From assembly GCA_000711775.1 (NCBI GenBank), contig ARYC01000433.1, forward strand, positions 1 through 64,000: a stretch of DNA of 64,000 nt. The letters are read 5' to 3'. The notes beneath the pieces are model-generated. The model was not told the DNA's origin. It did no database searches and saw only the letters and a program-made list of their open reading frames with translations. The stretch's first letter is position 1. Each line of letters starts with the position of its first letter. Source of the DNA: Oxytricha trifallax (Eukaryota > Ciliophora > Spirotrichea > Sporadotrichida > Oxytrichidae). The position numbers were made by a program, and so were the translations under genes. This document shows positions 9,887 to 20,826 of the stretch, one piece after another.

Positions 9887-11502
9887 ATTTAAAAAAAGAA
9901 TTAGATTTAGAGGAAGAGAAGCTTGTCACTAAAACTAAAGACTTTAAGAAAAACGAGAAAAGAATTAAATTACTCTATGTTGACGCTTTAAACTATGCAA
10001 GAGTTTTTATTTGAATAAGAATTTTTGGGATTTATATAGTGCTTAGGAAAATATTAAGCGATTTTAATAATTTTTTATTTGTTGAGGCTGTATATAACTC
10101 ATTATATAAGGTTGAGGTATAATTTATTAACTTTTATCAACAAAACTTGATATAACTATTCTTGATTTTGTTTTCATAGACGCGGGTAAGAAATCTGAAG
10201 AAGTTCTGAATAAATGGTTTGAAAGACGAGAAAGGCAAATGAAATCTTTCATTAGGATGTACCCACTTGTTTGACTGCTTTTATTGGAGAAATGTTTAGA
10301 AATCTAAATGCCCCCGTTCACTATTCTGATGTCTACAATGATGATAAACTTGTTTCTATATAAATCAATATAACCATTTATGTTTACACTCTTATTTAAT
10401 AAATAAGAGAAGAAAAAATCAGTTTACTATAGCATGCTATGCAAGTCATAATAAAAAATACATAATAGTATTACATATACATAAGTATATCGATATGATG
10501 CAGATGTTTTAAGCGGTGACACAGAATTCCTGAGATACAAAAGTAGAAAGTACAAAATTTACAAAGACTTTAAATAGATAAGAGTTCCTAAAAGTTGGTT
10601 TTAATATTGAGATAACCTTTCAAACTCTAAAAACTTAAATATTTACTGAGAAGATTACCTGAAACAATATATTAGTATCCATTACTAAAAGAAGTATTTG
10701 AAGATGGCAGATACTTAAAAAATAATTCAAATTTATTATTATTATTTTTATTTTTACTATAGATGATCTCCAACTAGTTTTAACTAGATATACCGGGAAT
10801 TTGCACCAGCTAATCAAACCTTTGATATAAGTATTCTATATAATCATGAAAGTTGATTTTGAAGTATTTGAACTTTATCCAAACTGGGACCACAAAAACA
10901 ATTCGCCATTTTTGGTTGAGGAGTATGTAAAACCTGCTGATAAGAATTTACTCAATCAACTCAAGCCCTTATTTGAGAATATATTATATAATTCTTCTTT
11001 TTTATTTTTATTAAACATCACATCTATGATATTTTACTTTATAATTGATCTTGTAAGACCAGAAGAAATAAATAACTTGGCTTGGAGCAATCATGTTTTT
11101 GGCTTTTGTGCTTAGATATCAGTTGCTGAAGTAAATGGCAAAGATATGATACCATATTTGAAGGAATGTATTGAATATATGATGAAAAAAGGATTTATTA
11201 AAATTTTGGATTTGTTCAGAATACTTAGAATACCACGAGTTTATTCAATAAATTAGTTAATTTAAATGGAATTGGGGAATATATTTAAAAAATAATTTAT
11301 TACCCACTAAAGGAAGTTATAAGTAGAACAGAAAGAGTAATTATAGTGTAAAATAGAAAAACAAAACAAAATGTTTGAAAAGAAGGTATTTTATGGTTTA
11401 AAAATTGAGATTTTATATTAAGTTTATTTAGATTCTTTCAATCTTAATCATGCAAATGTTTTTAATTTAATTGTAGTAAATTAAAATTTCTATAATTAAT
11501 GA
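9887..11502 (+). pseudogene. Copy 1 of the tandem family, PIN/Asteroid-like nuclease, frameshifted
   Basis: The charged N-terminus leads to LLYVDALNYARVF (first acidic motif). Then come FLFVEAVYNS, VFIDAGKKSEEVLNKW, ERRERQMK, MFRNLNAPVHYSDV followed by YNDDKL, and SGDTEFLRYK. The C-terminal half reads YTGNLHQLIKPL, MKVDFEVFELYPNW, LVEEYVKPADK and NNLAWSNHVFGFC. The succession D-x-N, basic RxRE segment, (E/D)DD and D-x-(D/E)-F resembles the PIN-fold domain of Asteroid/FEN-type nucleases. The C-terminal RPLRQVFY-like block also fits. A TGA near 10018 and frame switches near 10015-10060 and 10110-10180 mean it is decayed or contains unrecognised introns or eliminated sequences. Confidence 0.5.
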
Positions 11503-12300
11503 AATTTATCTATAAATTTGTTGATTAATTATTTATCTATATTCTTATATAAATTTATGCAGGTCTATTCATATTTTTAAGTTCATTAAGATAATTTTAT
11601 TTTCATAATATGGTTACTTCGTTGAAAAATTAAACAAAATTCTGATAAAAAATTAAAACTAAATAATTTCTCATCCTAATATTTATTATTGAAAAGATTT
11701 AAATATCATAAACTTTTAATTGATAAACTTAATATTCTATGGTATAACTTTAATATTAATAAATAATATTATCATTTCTTACTAAATTTTATTTATAAAC
11801 ATTCATAAAATATATAAATTATTATTACAATAAATTCAAAACTAAATTTACACTATTTAGTTTAATTATTTTATATTTGCTTTAATTTATTTAAATTATC
11901 TAAAATTAGAATGAAACATATATTTTTATCATTTTATTTATAAAGAATGTAAATGATAAATTCTCATAATTTTTAAATTAAATAATTTTTTGAAAAAAAA
12001 TTAAATAAATAAAAGCTTTTAAAGCTTTTATTTATAGTGATACTTATGTTAATTAATATTTTATAATTATTTATACTTTGCAAATTGATCTGAACATTAT
12101 GAAAAGTATTAAAAAGCTGCCATAATTTTAAAATTTTAATTATTTTTAAAAATGTCCATGCTAAAGTTATTTAATGTTAAAATAAAATAATTTATAGACA
12201 TACATAAATCTCTAATATAATTATTATATATTACTTTAGATTAAATAGGATCAATTTAGATTAAGTTTCAATAATTTAATTTTAATACATAGAATCTTAA
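11503..12300. other. AT-rich spacer with a perfect palindrome
   Basis: No coding island. A palindrome around AAAAGCTTTTAAAGCTTTT lies at 12010-12030. Otherwise it is low-complexity AT DNA between copies 1 and 2. Confidence 0.4.
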
Positions 12301-12302
12301 AT

Positions 12303-14010
12303 TCTTCCGCAGCTCCAAAACCCTTATCTTGTGGAAAACCAAATATAAAACCTTAATGAGGTTGCGAGCTTTATCAATGTAATCCCTCATTTAATTGTTC
12401 AATATGATCAGACAAACGCAGACGAAGGTTTAGATCATGAGAATGTAACAATGATAGTTAAAGAAATTTTTGATAACCTTCTTCATTAGATAAGTACAAC
12501 AAATTTTCTTCTAGTATGTTAAATATTAAAGATACTGTTTAAAGTGTTATATTTATGATGTTTCATAATAAAAATTAATATTTATAAAGCTTAAAAAATA
12601 AGAACAGAAGTACTACAAGGCAAAGGAAGAGAGAAAGAAATAAAATTGGAAGTAGCTTATTTTCGTTGATGGATTAAATTTAATTGGAGATTTCTTTCCA
12701 AGAGATAATTGTGATTTCTGGCAGTATATTCTCCATTAAATTAAGTAATAATTATATATAAATCAATGTGCAGCTAAATTCTAGAAATTTGCTCATGCAG
12801 CCAGAAAATAAGATTATGAACTTGAGTTTCTCATTGATAATTTCATTAAACATGAGAGGTTTATAAGAAATGGACGCAGCGTAGAGAGAAAGATATTAAA
12901 AACATGCAACTCACCATGACTCCAAGCATACATTCAATTCTAGGCTAACTTTGTAAGGAAGAAGGCTTTAAAGTTCATTACTTTTAATTTATTGATTTGA
13001 ATATTACGAAATCATTTTAATTACTCTGATACTGACTTCATTAATAGTTTATGTTGGATAATTTATTTTTTATGATGGTGATAACACAATAGCTATCTAT
13101 GCATAGCACTTTAGAGCAGACATTTTATCAAGAGACAAAGATTATTAGAAGTACAAAAGTGTAAGCTATAAAATATTTGCAAACTATTAGATGATATTGT
13201 AGGAATCCATTTGATTTGGGAAAATGAATTATGGACTTTACTATTGGCGGTAACCCTCTATCGCATCCCTGGAGTGACTTAACTCGACTTTAATTTTGGG
13301 TGATTTGTTTAGTTGATTTATAAATGCCAACAATCTAAAGTCGAGTTAAGTACTCAGAGGATCGGTAGAGGGTACCGCCAATAGTAAAGTCCAGCTAATT
13401 TTAAATTCTCTATCGAACTAGTACCATATTGTCTAGGCTAGGACAAAGTTTACTGCCACGATTTTAATTATTTACTTTATTAATAATAATTCATTTTCCC
13501 AAATCAAATGTATTCCTACAATAAAGAATAGACTGTGTTTGATTGAAAGAAATCTTTTGTACACTTTAGACAAGCCTATTTATAAATTAAAATTTACTTT
13601 TAAATCATTTATTAGTATTTTTATGAGTATTGAAGAATCAAGAGACTTGCTTGTGTTAATTATTTTTTATTGTAATATTACTCCCAGAGTTGCATACAAG
13701 TCATAGCTATACACCTTTCAAAGAAAAAATATAAGATCAAAGACAAATTACATAGGCGCTTCTACACCATTGAATAAGTACTTTTGGAACCTTAATTATA
13801 AAACTAAGAAACTTAGTTCCCATTAAATAGTAATTTTATTTAATAGATTTTTTTTCTTATTTTATCATTAACTTGGCATAGAGTTTAAAGTGAAAGAGGT
13901 TTATCCCTTTTGGTCCAGAGAAGGGCATAATATTTTATAGACAGATCATTCAATCAAACCAAAAGACAGAGGCAACGATATTTTTAGATAAATAATTGAA
14001 ATACACGTAT
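12303..14010 (+). pseudogene. Copy 2 of the tandem family, carrying a MITE in its coding sequence
   Basis: Begins with an acidic N-terminal stretch (NADEGLDHENVTMIV). Then come IFVDGLNLIGDFFPRDN, a helical basic region, GLCKEEGFKVHY, and DGDNTIAIYAQHFRADIL followed by SRDKDYQKYK, the D-x-D motif. A 325-bp MITE follows at 13197-13521. After it, in the same frame if one TA is kept, the coding continues through GASTPLNKYFWNLN and GIEFKVKEVYPFW to about 14010. TGA codons near 12560 and 12920 and a frame change near 13010 interrupt the first half. It is the most divergent copy and may be an independent subfamily. Confidence 0.5.
13197..13521. mobile_element. 325-bp MITE with TTGTAGGAAT ends, flanked by TA
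   Basis: Terminal inverted repeats start TTGTAGGAATCCATTTGATT and end in the complement, with TA on both sides (13195-13196, 13522-13523). Internal arms also pair (GGACTTTACTATTGGCGGTA with its complement), giving a foldback. A 414-bp relative sits at 39498-39911. This copy has lost about 100 bp from the left arm. It lies within the coding frame of copy 2 and would leave the frame open if removed precisely to one TA. Confidence 0.9.
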
Positions 14011-14021
14011 ATATATAATAT

Positions 14022-14067
<46 letters not shown>
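14005..14067. repeat. (TA)n microsatellite
   Basis: About 60 bp of nearly uninterrupted TA repeats immediately after copy 2. Confidence 0.95.
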
Positions 14068-14071
<4 letters not shown>

Positions 14072-14501
14072 AATTTACAAGATCGATTAGCTTTTTAAAG
14101 ATTGATTATCTCATGTTTTGCCTTACTAAACAATTTTTTTTAATTTTTGAATAATCGACTAATAACTATTCATATAAATATTACTTTATAGATTATTTTA
14201 ATATTGAAGAGATTCAAGAAAAATATTTTTCAATAAATATTTTGATTAGAGTATCTTAATTTATTAGTGGATATAGTTTAATAAAAGTATTTTTATAATT
14301 AAAATTTTAGCCAATTTAATTTCAAGTATGTAATTTTTATTATAAAACATTTAGTTATTTATAAGAGAGCAATAATAACAAAAATTAGATTTAAAAATAT
14401 ATAGAAAGGATTTTAAGAATAAAAAAGTATTGGGTTGTTTAAATTAAAGCAGAGGAACAACTATTTTTTTATGTAAAATATTTAAATTTAATATAAAAAT
14501 T

Positions 14502-16200
14502 ATGGAAAAACTAAAGCTGTCTCTGAAAAATACAACCACCCCAAAATATCTCAATCAAATTAATCAAACAATAATAATTATAAGAGAAGAGATAATTTTT
14601 CAGTTTAAGGATGAAAAAACAGACACATAATTTAAGAAGAATGTTCATTCAACCTTTAAATAATGGATTTCTTAAAACAATTTAAATCTTGAATGCTCTT
14701 TTATCTTTAAATATTTTATCTCAAAAGACGAAAATAATAAAAAGTAATTTAAAAGTAAAGCTCCAGACAGAAGTTAAAATAAATAAAGAATTATTAAGAT
14801 ATTTTAACCAAGACTACTATATGTGGACGATTTCAACTATGCAAGAAATTAGTTTTAAAATCAGAATTTTTGGGGTATAGATTGCGCATAAGATAATATC
14901 AAACGATTAATACAAATGTTATTTAAATTTTATTTGTTGAGGCAGCTACTATGGCAGGCTACTAGATTGAAGTATTTTAAATTTCATTTGAAATTTAAAA
15001 ATTATTGAGTATTTATAGAATAATCCTAGGAAGTTGTCAATAAATGGATCTACAGAAGAGAAAGGCAAGTGGAAACTTGCATTATGGAAGTGCATACTTG
15101 TTTGACAGCATTAATTCGAGAAATGTTTAGAAATCTTAATGTCCCCGTTCACTATTCTGTTGTCGATAATGATGATAAAATTATTTAAATATAGGTCAGA
15201 AATATTTGAATTTATATATTGATTAATAGTTTGGTTTACTCTTGCAAGCTATGCAAATCACTTATATAATCAATGAAGAATTAATATTTTATTTTTAACA
15301 CTTTGGTGCTGAAGTGCTAAGTTCTGACACAGATTTTTCAAGATATAAAGGTAGAAAATACAAAATTTTCAAAGATTTTGAAATTGATCCAATAACCAAC
15401 GAGTTGATTTTAATTTAGAGGAAATATTTAAAACATAAGCATCCAAGAGTCTTGTTGAAGTAATTGCCTGAAACAGTCAATAAGCTCCCACTACTTAGAG
15501 AAGTGTTTGCAAATGGCAAATACATAAAAAATGTTAAATATTAATAACAATTTTTTATTTAAAAAAATACGTTACAAGATCTCCATCAAGTTTAACTAGA
15601 TTTACAAGAAATTAAAAGAGCGAATCAGACCTTTGAGGCAGGTTTTCTAAAGAATCATGAAAGTTGATTTTGAAGTATTGGAGATATATCTATACTGGGA
15701 TCATAAAAATGATGATGCATCCTGGATTGAGGTTTATGTCAACTTGCTGACGATGATTTGTGATCTACAGCCTTTGTTCTCAGACATTTCTAATTTAAGA
15801 AATATCTTAAAATAAATTATTTTTTGAAACTAAGTTAACAAATTCAAAATTTCATTTCTCTATATTTAATCTTATTGATTTTATTTAACTTTAAAATAAC
15901 TAGTCTGATTGATTACTTTACCTTTGACATTGTAAGAGCAAAGTTACTCACAGATAAAGCTAATGACTTAGCCTGGAACAATCACATTTTCGGCTTTTGC
16001 GCTTTGGGATCAGAATTCGTAGCTAAAGTTAACAATACCAATATGATTCCATAATTGAAGAATTTCGAAAAGTATATGCTTGAGAAGTAATACGATAAAG
16101 ATTTAAGATTTGTTGAGTTAACTGAGAGTACTCTTAAATTAGAATAATTTATTCACAAATATTCATAGTTTTAATAATCTAAATGTGAAATAAAGTTGTA
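14502..16200 (+). pseudogene. Copy 3 of the tandem family
   Basis: From ATG 14502 an uninterrupted TGA-free frame gives a Lys/Asn-rich N-terminus. It then reads PRLLYVDDFNYARNQFQNQNFW at about 14808-14870, the first acidic motif. Frame switches follow to FVEAATMAGYQIEVF, then to CLTALIREMFRNLNVPVHY with VVDNDDKI, SSDTDFSRYK, and KHKHPRVLLKQLPETV. The C-terminal half has MKVDFEVLEIYLYW and NDLAWNNHIFGFC. All expected motifs are present in order, but in several frames. Candidate introns or eliminated segments near 14985-15045, 15200-15300 and 15790-15930 could account for some of the switches. TBE-C is inserted about 40 bp downstream. Confidence 0.5.
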
Positions 16201-16421
16201 AATATCATTTTAATAAATTAGAAATCTAGAAGCAAATTCAAAACCCCAAAACCCTTTCAGTAGTTTGATTGAGTTTTTGATTGATAAAAGTATACTATTA
16301 GTGCATACTTTATTAGGATTATAATAGGGTTTATGTAGGGGTTTAATGTTTAAATATTAGTATTTTAAATGAGTATAATAAGCGAGTTTTTAAAATATTT
16401 CACACAAACATAGGCTTAGAG

Positions 16422-17849
16422 TCATGTTACAGGTTCTCTGAATTTTATCTTTCTAAGTTGATGTTTGATTGTTTCTATTTTTTGTTAATTCTCTTAGCTT
16501 GGCTTGATAATAGTTGAGTATGCAAGTTCTCTGAGACCTCCATTTATTTTATTTTTATCGAGATATTGTTTGATTCTTTGCTTAGAATCTCTCTCACCCC
16601 TGCAGCTAAAGTAATCGTTTCTTGGCATGTCGCTCTCTATTATTATTACTGCTAGAGCCCAGATATCCCATTAAGTGTCTCCATCTCTCCAATCCTCTCT
16701 CTCTGGGAAATATCCAGGAGTGCCGTATACATTTCCTTATGCAGAGGCTTGCACTCTTTGAGCTCTGTTGAAGTCAATAATATAAACTCTAAGAGGCTGA
16801 AAGTTCATCATGATGTTCTCTGGCTTTAAGTCTCTATGAACATAACCTAGCTTGTGAAGCTCTTCAATTCCTTCAACTATCTGCTATACTATCTAGCTAA
16901 TTTATCTCTAACATCTATTGTCAGATAAGAATTCTCTGTAAGTCATTTAAAGTAATGGAAGCCTGAAGGCTACATGATCTTTACCAAGTAAAATAGCATC
17001 AAGCTAGATGATATGCCTGCACTCATTTAACTTTGCCTTTTAAAGAGCATAATACTCATTTGCAAATTCCATTTGGAACTTGTCATCAGCAAGGAAGTAA
17101 TTGAATGGATATATCTTGTAAGCATATTAGTCATCAGTAATGACTCTCTTCTCTATTTTATCTTCAAGAGTGAGGTAGCTTTCTAGGCAAGAATCTAAGT
17201 CAATAATTTTTAATATGGGAATCTTCATTGCCTCTATTTTAACCATGATTTTATTGATCTCAGAGACTGGAAAGTTCTTGACTGCTTTCTTCATTTTAAC
17301 TTACTTCTAGACTTCAACTCTAAGAGACTCCACTGGGTTTCTTGATCTCCTCTTTTAGAGAAATCTATTCCCTGTAGGTTCATGAATAAAGACAAAACTT
17401 TAATTGTGCTTTTTCTTTAAGTGCACTTTAAGGTCTCTAGTATGAGAATATGGCTTCTCACAGAACTCACAGACATACTTTCCATCTTTCTTTTAATGCT
17501 TGAGATATAACCTTGGCATATCGTTGTGTATATCTCTCAAGTGTCTCTTATAAGTTGACTTGTAAGGGAAAACTTTATTGCATTATTTGCATTAATAGTC
17601 AACTTTGGCTTGTATTTATTAATGCTCTATGCCGGGTTGTATAACTTCCTCCTCAATTTGCATAGCTTCTTTGATAACCTCCTACTTAACTTATATTTAA
17701 ATCTCAAAGCTAGACTGGTCAAAGTTTTCATAAATAGGCTCCCACTGAGTACAAGCGTCTCTGGTCTCTACTTTTCTTGGTTGCTGGAATGATAACTTTT
17801 ATTGACATGATCCAAGTAATGCCGCTCTTCTTAACAGGTTAGCGCTCAT
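16422..17849 (-). CDS. TBE ~57-kDa zinc-finger protein kinase
   Basis: An intact 475-residue frame. It starts at ATG 17849 and ends at TGA 16422-16424; many TAA/TAG codons are read as Gln. Two C2H2 fingers lie at residues 87-108 (CKQCNKVF...H...H) and 127-148 (CEFCEKPY...H...H). The kinase-like domain covers about 240-400: AYKIY with the putative ATP lysine 245, the catalytic loop HRDLKPEN at 338-345, IIDFN at 357-361 where DFG is normally found, and GTPGYFPE at 376-383. The DFN variant is also present in TBE-D, so it is a family trait, and it leaves catalytic activity open. It is transcribed divergently from the 22-kDa gene. Its role is unknown; DNA binding through the fingers is inferred. 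Confidence 0.93.
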
Positions 17850-17984
17850 TTTAGTTTGCTGATAGATTTTATTATAATAATGATAAAAAATACCAAGATA
17901 AACTATAGTAGTCGAGTATAAGACACTCTGGTAGATTCTTTGCTGAGAGGTAAGAGAATTAACTAACCATATAAGACTCTAAGT

Positions 17985-18240
17985 TGACATATTTAATGAG
18001 AATTTTTAACATTTTAGTAAATTAAAATACTCCTAATGAAGTTTTGTTTCTCTAGGAGGTCCTCCAAATCAAGTTTGAACTTAATTTGGAGGTAAATTTA
18101 TTAAACATTTTATAATTTAATATACTCCTAATTAAGTTTTAACCTTAAAATTTAACTCCTAATAAAGTTTGAACTTAATTTGGAGGACCTCCTAAAATAA
18201 TTAAACATTATTAGGAGCAATTTAATGGAGAAAGTTTGAT
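17985..18240. promoter_or_regulatory. Divergent intergenic region of TBE-C with GGAGGTCCTCC palindromes
   Basis: Between the kinase and 22-kDa starts. It contains palindromes AGGAGGTCCTCC (18054-18065) and GGAGGACCTCC (18182-18192), joined by repeated arms such as AAGTTTGAACTTAATTTGGA (18072, 18166) and CTCCTAATTAAGTTTT (18125). The layout mirrors the GGTACC-based repeats of TBE-A and TBE-D. A bidirectional promoter with binding sites for an element-encoded protein is plausible but inferred. Confidence 0.5.
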
Positions 18241-18414
18241 AAAGATGGAAATCAATCTGTGAAACTTGGAGCAAGTTTTTCAATGCTTCTCCTCATATCT
18301 TTTCATAGTTGACCTCCAGTAGGTCCTCCCTATTTAGTAGTAAGATTTTAATAAACTTAGAATGGATATCCATAATTTTAAATTTCATTAATATTTCTAG
18401 AAAGAGGAAGCAAG

Positions 18415-19169
18415 ATGGAAGATTTAATAGGAAAATTCAGAAGTAAATAGGACCTCTACAGATACTTGGTATAGCAAGGTAAGTTTTCATGTATAATCAA
18501 TACAATTGTTATAGTTGGATTGTTCTTGCCAACCCAGGAAGGAACTAAAATCTCATTCTTAAAAGCCATACTGAGTAAAGAGAAAAAAGCTTTTAAGTCT
18601 AATGAAATTAGGATGATAGAGATACCTAACTACCCTGAAATATCAGTGACAAACCTATATGACGATGCTATGAGTGATCCGGACGTAGCTCTCTACCTTC
18701 CATCAAAGCTACAGCTCTCTAATAAGTTGCCAGAGAGAAACTTCTTCTTTGGTGTTCTTGGAACTCTGAAACCTGAGTACTTAAATGAAGTTATTTAAGA
18801 AGCTCATAAGAAACGCTACAGCATCTCTCCTGAAGAAAAAGAGAAGCAAGGTATTAAAATAAGTGATACCTGGCTGTAGGAACTTCAAAAGCATCCTTAC
18901 ATCTCAAGTAAGCTTAGTCTTCTAACTTTATAGAAAAACCTGGTACTGCTATATACTTGATGAAAGAGCGCAGCAAATTAAACAGAGAGAGAAAGTCTCA
19001 AGTAAAACATGAATTGAGTAAGAGGCTCTTCAAAGATTTATAAAAGCCAGAAGAGATGAACATAGATGCAGGAGCTGGCACTAAGAGAAGAAACATAGGC
19101 CCAAGCAAGCCCTAAGAGAAAGAAAAGAAAGAGAAGCCAAATCCCTTTACGGGCAAATTTAATATGTGA
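18415..19169 (+). CDS. TBE ~22-kDa-type protein, two mini-introns
   Basis: Exons 18415-18478, 18515-18907 and 18934-19169 join to 230 codons plus TGA. The introns are GT-AG, 36 nt (gtaagttttc...gttatag) and 26 nt (gtaagcttag...tttatag). Both sit at the same places in TBE-A and TBE-D. The protein is hydrophilic with a conserved centre (IEIPNYPEISVTNLYDD, FFFGVLGTLKPEYL) and a Lys-rich tail. No known domain recognised. It is one of the three standard TBE genes, and its function is unknown. It converges with the transposase gene, whose open frame overlaps its last exon antisense. Confidence 0.85.
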
Positions 19170-20224
19170 ACTTATTCATTCGTTTAAATCTAAAACTATT
19201 TATATACACAAAATCTCCCTTCTCTTGCGCATACTTTAGCTTTCTCATCGCTGACTCTCTTAGCAGCACTCTTAATAAAATCGACTGTATCTATCTTTAA
19301 ATCATGCATCAGATGGTAGAGCAGCAATTTCTTATAATGACCTTTCAATAACCCCCAATATAATTTAATTCCATTGAACTAAGGGCTGTAAGGAACATTA
19401 AATACAGGTGTTATATTTAGCCTTTCATATTCCTTCCTTGAGTCTTTAGTTTTATGAACTGACAAGTTATCAACGAATAGAATAATCTCTTAGTCAGCGT
19501 ACTTATCTCTGAGTTATTGCAAGAACTTAATATATTATTCAGTCTTTATAGAACGAGGGTGAATAACATAAGTCTCGAGGCCACTATCTTCACTTATTCC
19601 TCCAAGAATAGCATGAGTTTAAACCTTAACCTTTTAGTCATAAACTTCTATATTACTATACCTCTTGTACCAAGACCTTGATATAAAGGTATTGAATGTA
19701 AATACTGCCTCATCAGCGTGTATGAACTTTATATTATGCTCTTAAGACCTCTGCATTTAATCGAATATATAATTTAAATTAGTCTTATAAAATGGAACAT
19801 TAAAGTCAATCACTCTCTTAATGCGATTGACTGTCTTGTAAGATATTCCGTTCTTTTTATATATGTTAGCTATCGATTAAGCAGATATGTGAAGCTCAGG
19901 AAATTGGCGATGAAACATCACAGCCCTCTAGGCTAGAGAGAAATGAGCCCAGTATTTAAGAGTCTTATCATTAATAAGATATTCAATATGATGCTGCTAA
20001 AATTTTAAGGGTCTCTTAGGCTTAGAATTAAGATGCTATCTCTTTAAATTTAATGCTAATAGACAGTGAGACCTCACAGTTGCTGGAGATTTATGGAGTA
20101 GCCTTGCTATAGACGTATAATTCAGAACAGGCTTAAGTTATTCACTATATTCATCACATCCATATCGCAACTTAAACAATAAATCTATATACTCACTGTC
20201 ATAAACAGACCCCAAACCTCGCAT
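18998..20224 (-). CDS. TBE transposase (DDE superfamily, ~42-kDa type)
   Basis: Starts at ATG 20224, exactly inside the right terminal repeat; first in-frame TGA at 18998-19000, giving 408 residues. A helix-turn-helix-like N-terminus (SIARLLHKSPATVRSH, 38-53) precedes the catalytic core. The core has Asp171 in IHADEAVF, Asp252 in LFVDNLSVHK, and FNGIKLYW at 283-290. In TBE-A, -B and -D that last block is GIEFYW, so Lys287 (codon 19364-19366) replaces the third catalytic acid. In TBE-D the protein stops ~355 residues in, near 48294; here that stop is absent and the frame runs on over the 22-kDa gene. Intact otherwise, but predicted to be catalytically impaired. Confidence 0.92.
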
Positions 20225-20362
20225 ATACTCACTTAAAATACTAATATTTAAACATTAAACCCCTACATAAACCCTATTAAAACCCTAATAAAGTATGCAC
20301 TAATAGTCTACTTTTATCAATCAAAAACTCAATCAAACTACTGAAAGGGTTTTGGGGTTTTG

Positions 20363-20593
20363 ATTGAAGGATAAGATTTTGCATAAATTAAGCAAACAAT
20401 TTGAAATAAGTATTCTCTACTATGGTAATATAAACTCAAACACATTTCTATTCATATTAACATTTTAATCTTTTAGGTTCAGTGATTTAAATTAATTGAT
20501 AAGTAACATAAATATTTTACATTCTTTTTTAATACATTCTAATGATGATTATCATTAAATGAATCAAATTTATAAATAATATTTATAATAAAA
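20363..20593. other. AT-rich DNA flanking TBE-C
   Basis: No coding frame recognised. It begins with the ATT target duplication of TBE-C. Confidence 0.4.
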
Positions 20594-20735
20594 ATGAAAA
20601 GAAAAAAGAAAGCAGCACTTAAATTCAAGCAAATAATCAAAAAATTAAATTAAAAATAATTATAACCGCAACCATAAGATAACACAAATAAGAAACGGGA
20701 TATTTTAATATTAAATTAGAATGTTAATTGCTACG
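20594..20735 (+). pseudogene. Copy 4, N-terminal scrap of the tandem family
   Basis: ATGAAAAGAAAAAAG...ATAACACAAATAA is similar to the start of copy 6 at 24760-24870 (MQRKKKTTRQFK... and the same ACGATAACACAAAT tail). Nothing that continues the family follows before the GC-richer ORF at 20827. It looks like a copy cut short by deletion or insertion. Confidence 0.45.
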
Positions 20736-20826
20736 TGAGGTACCAAACTCCTTAAAACTTTCAAATAGAGCTTTCTATTACACTAAGGCCTACTGAGGGC
20801 AAGAAGGAAGTTTTTTGGCGCAATGC

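Larger units (their letters stand above)
16239..20362. mobile_element. TBE-C, complete 4124-bp telomere-bearing element
   Basis: Both termini are CAAAACCCCAAAACCCTTTC and its complement, inside ~138-bp nearly perfect inverted repeats (16239-16377 and 20225-20362). The flanking target duplication is ATT (16236-16238 and 20363-20365), the ANT type expected of TBEs. It holds three genes in canonical order: zinc-finger kinase (minus), ~22-kDa protein (plus) and transposase (minus). The length equals the ~4.1 kb known for Oxytricha TBE1. The three genes are open, so this is the youngest copy in the window. It belongs to a different subfamily from TBE-A, -B and -D, while TBE-E has similar ends. Confidence 0.97.

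Noticed and set aside
13970..14070. TA-rich tract as an origin or centromere-like element
   Set aside because: A simple microsatellite is sufficient; nothing else supports a special role.
16239..16255. C4A4 repeats as true macronuclear telomeres or chromosome ends
   Set aside because: They are internal, short, occur as inverted pairs with ANT duplications, and bound TBE gene sets, so they are transposon termini.
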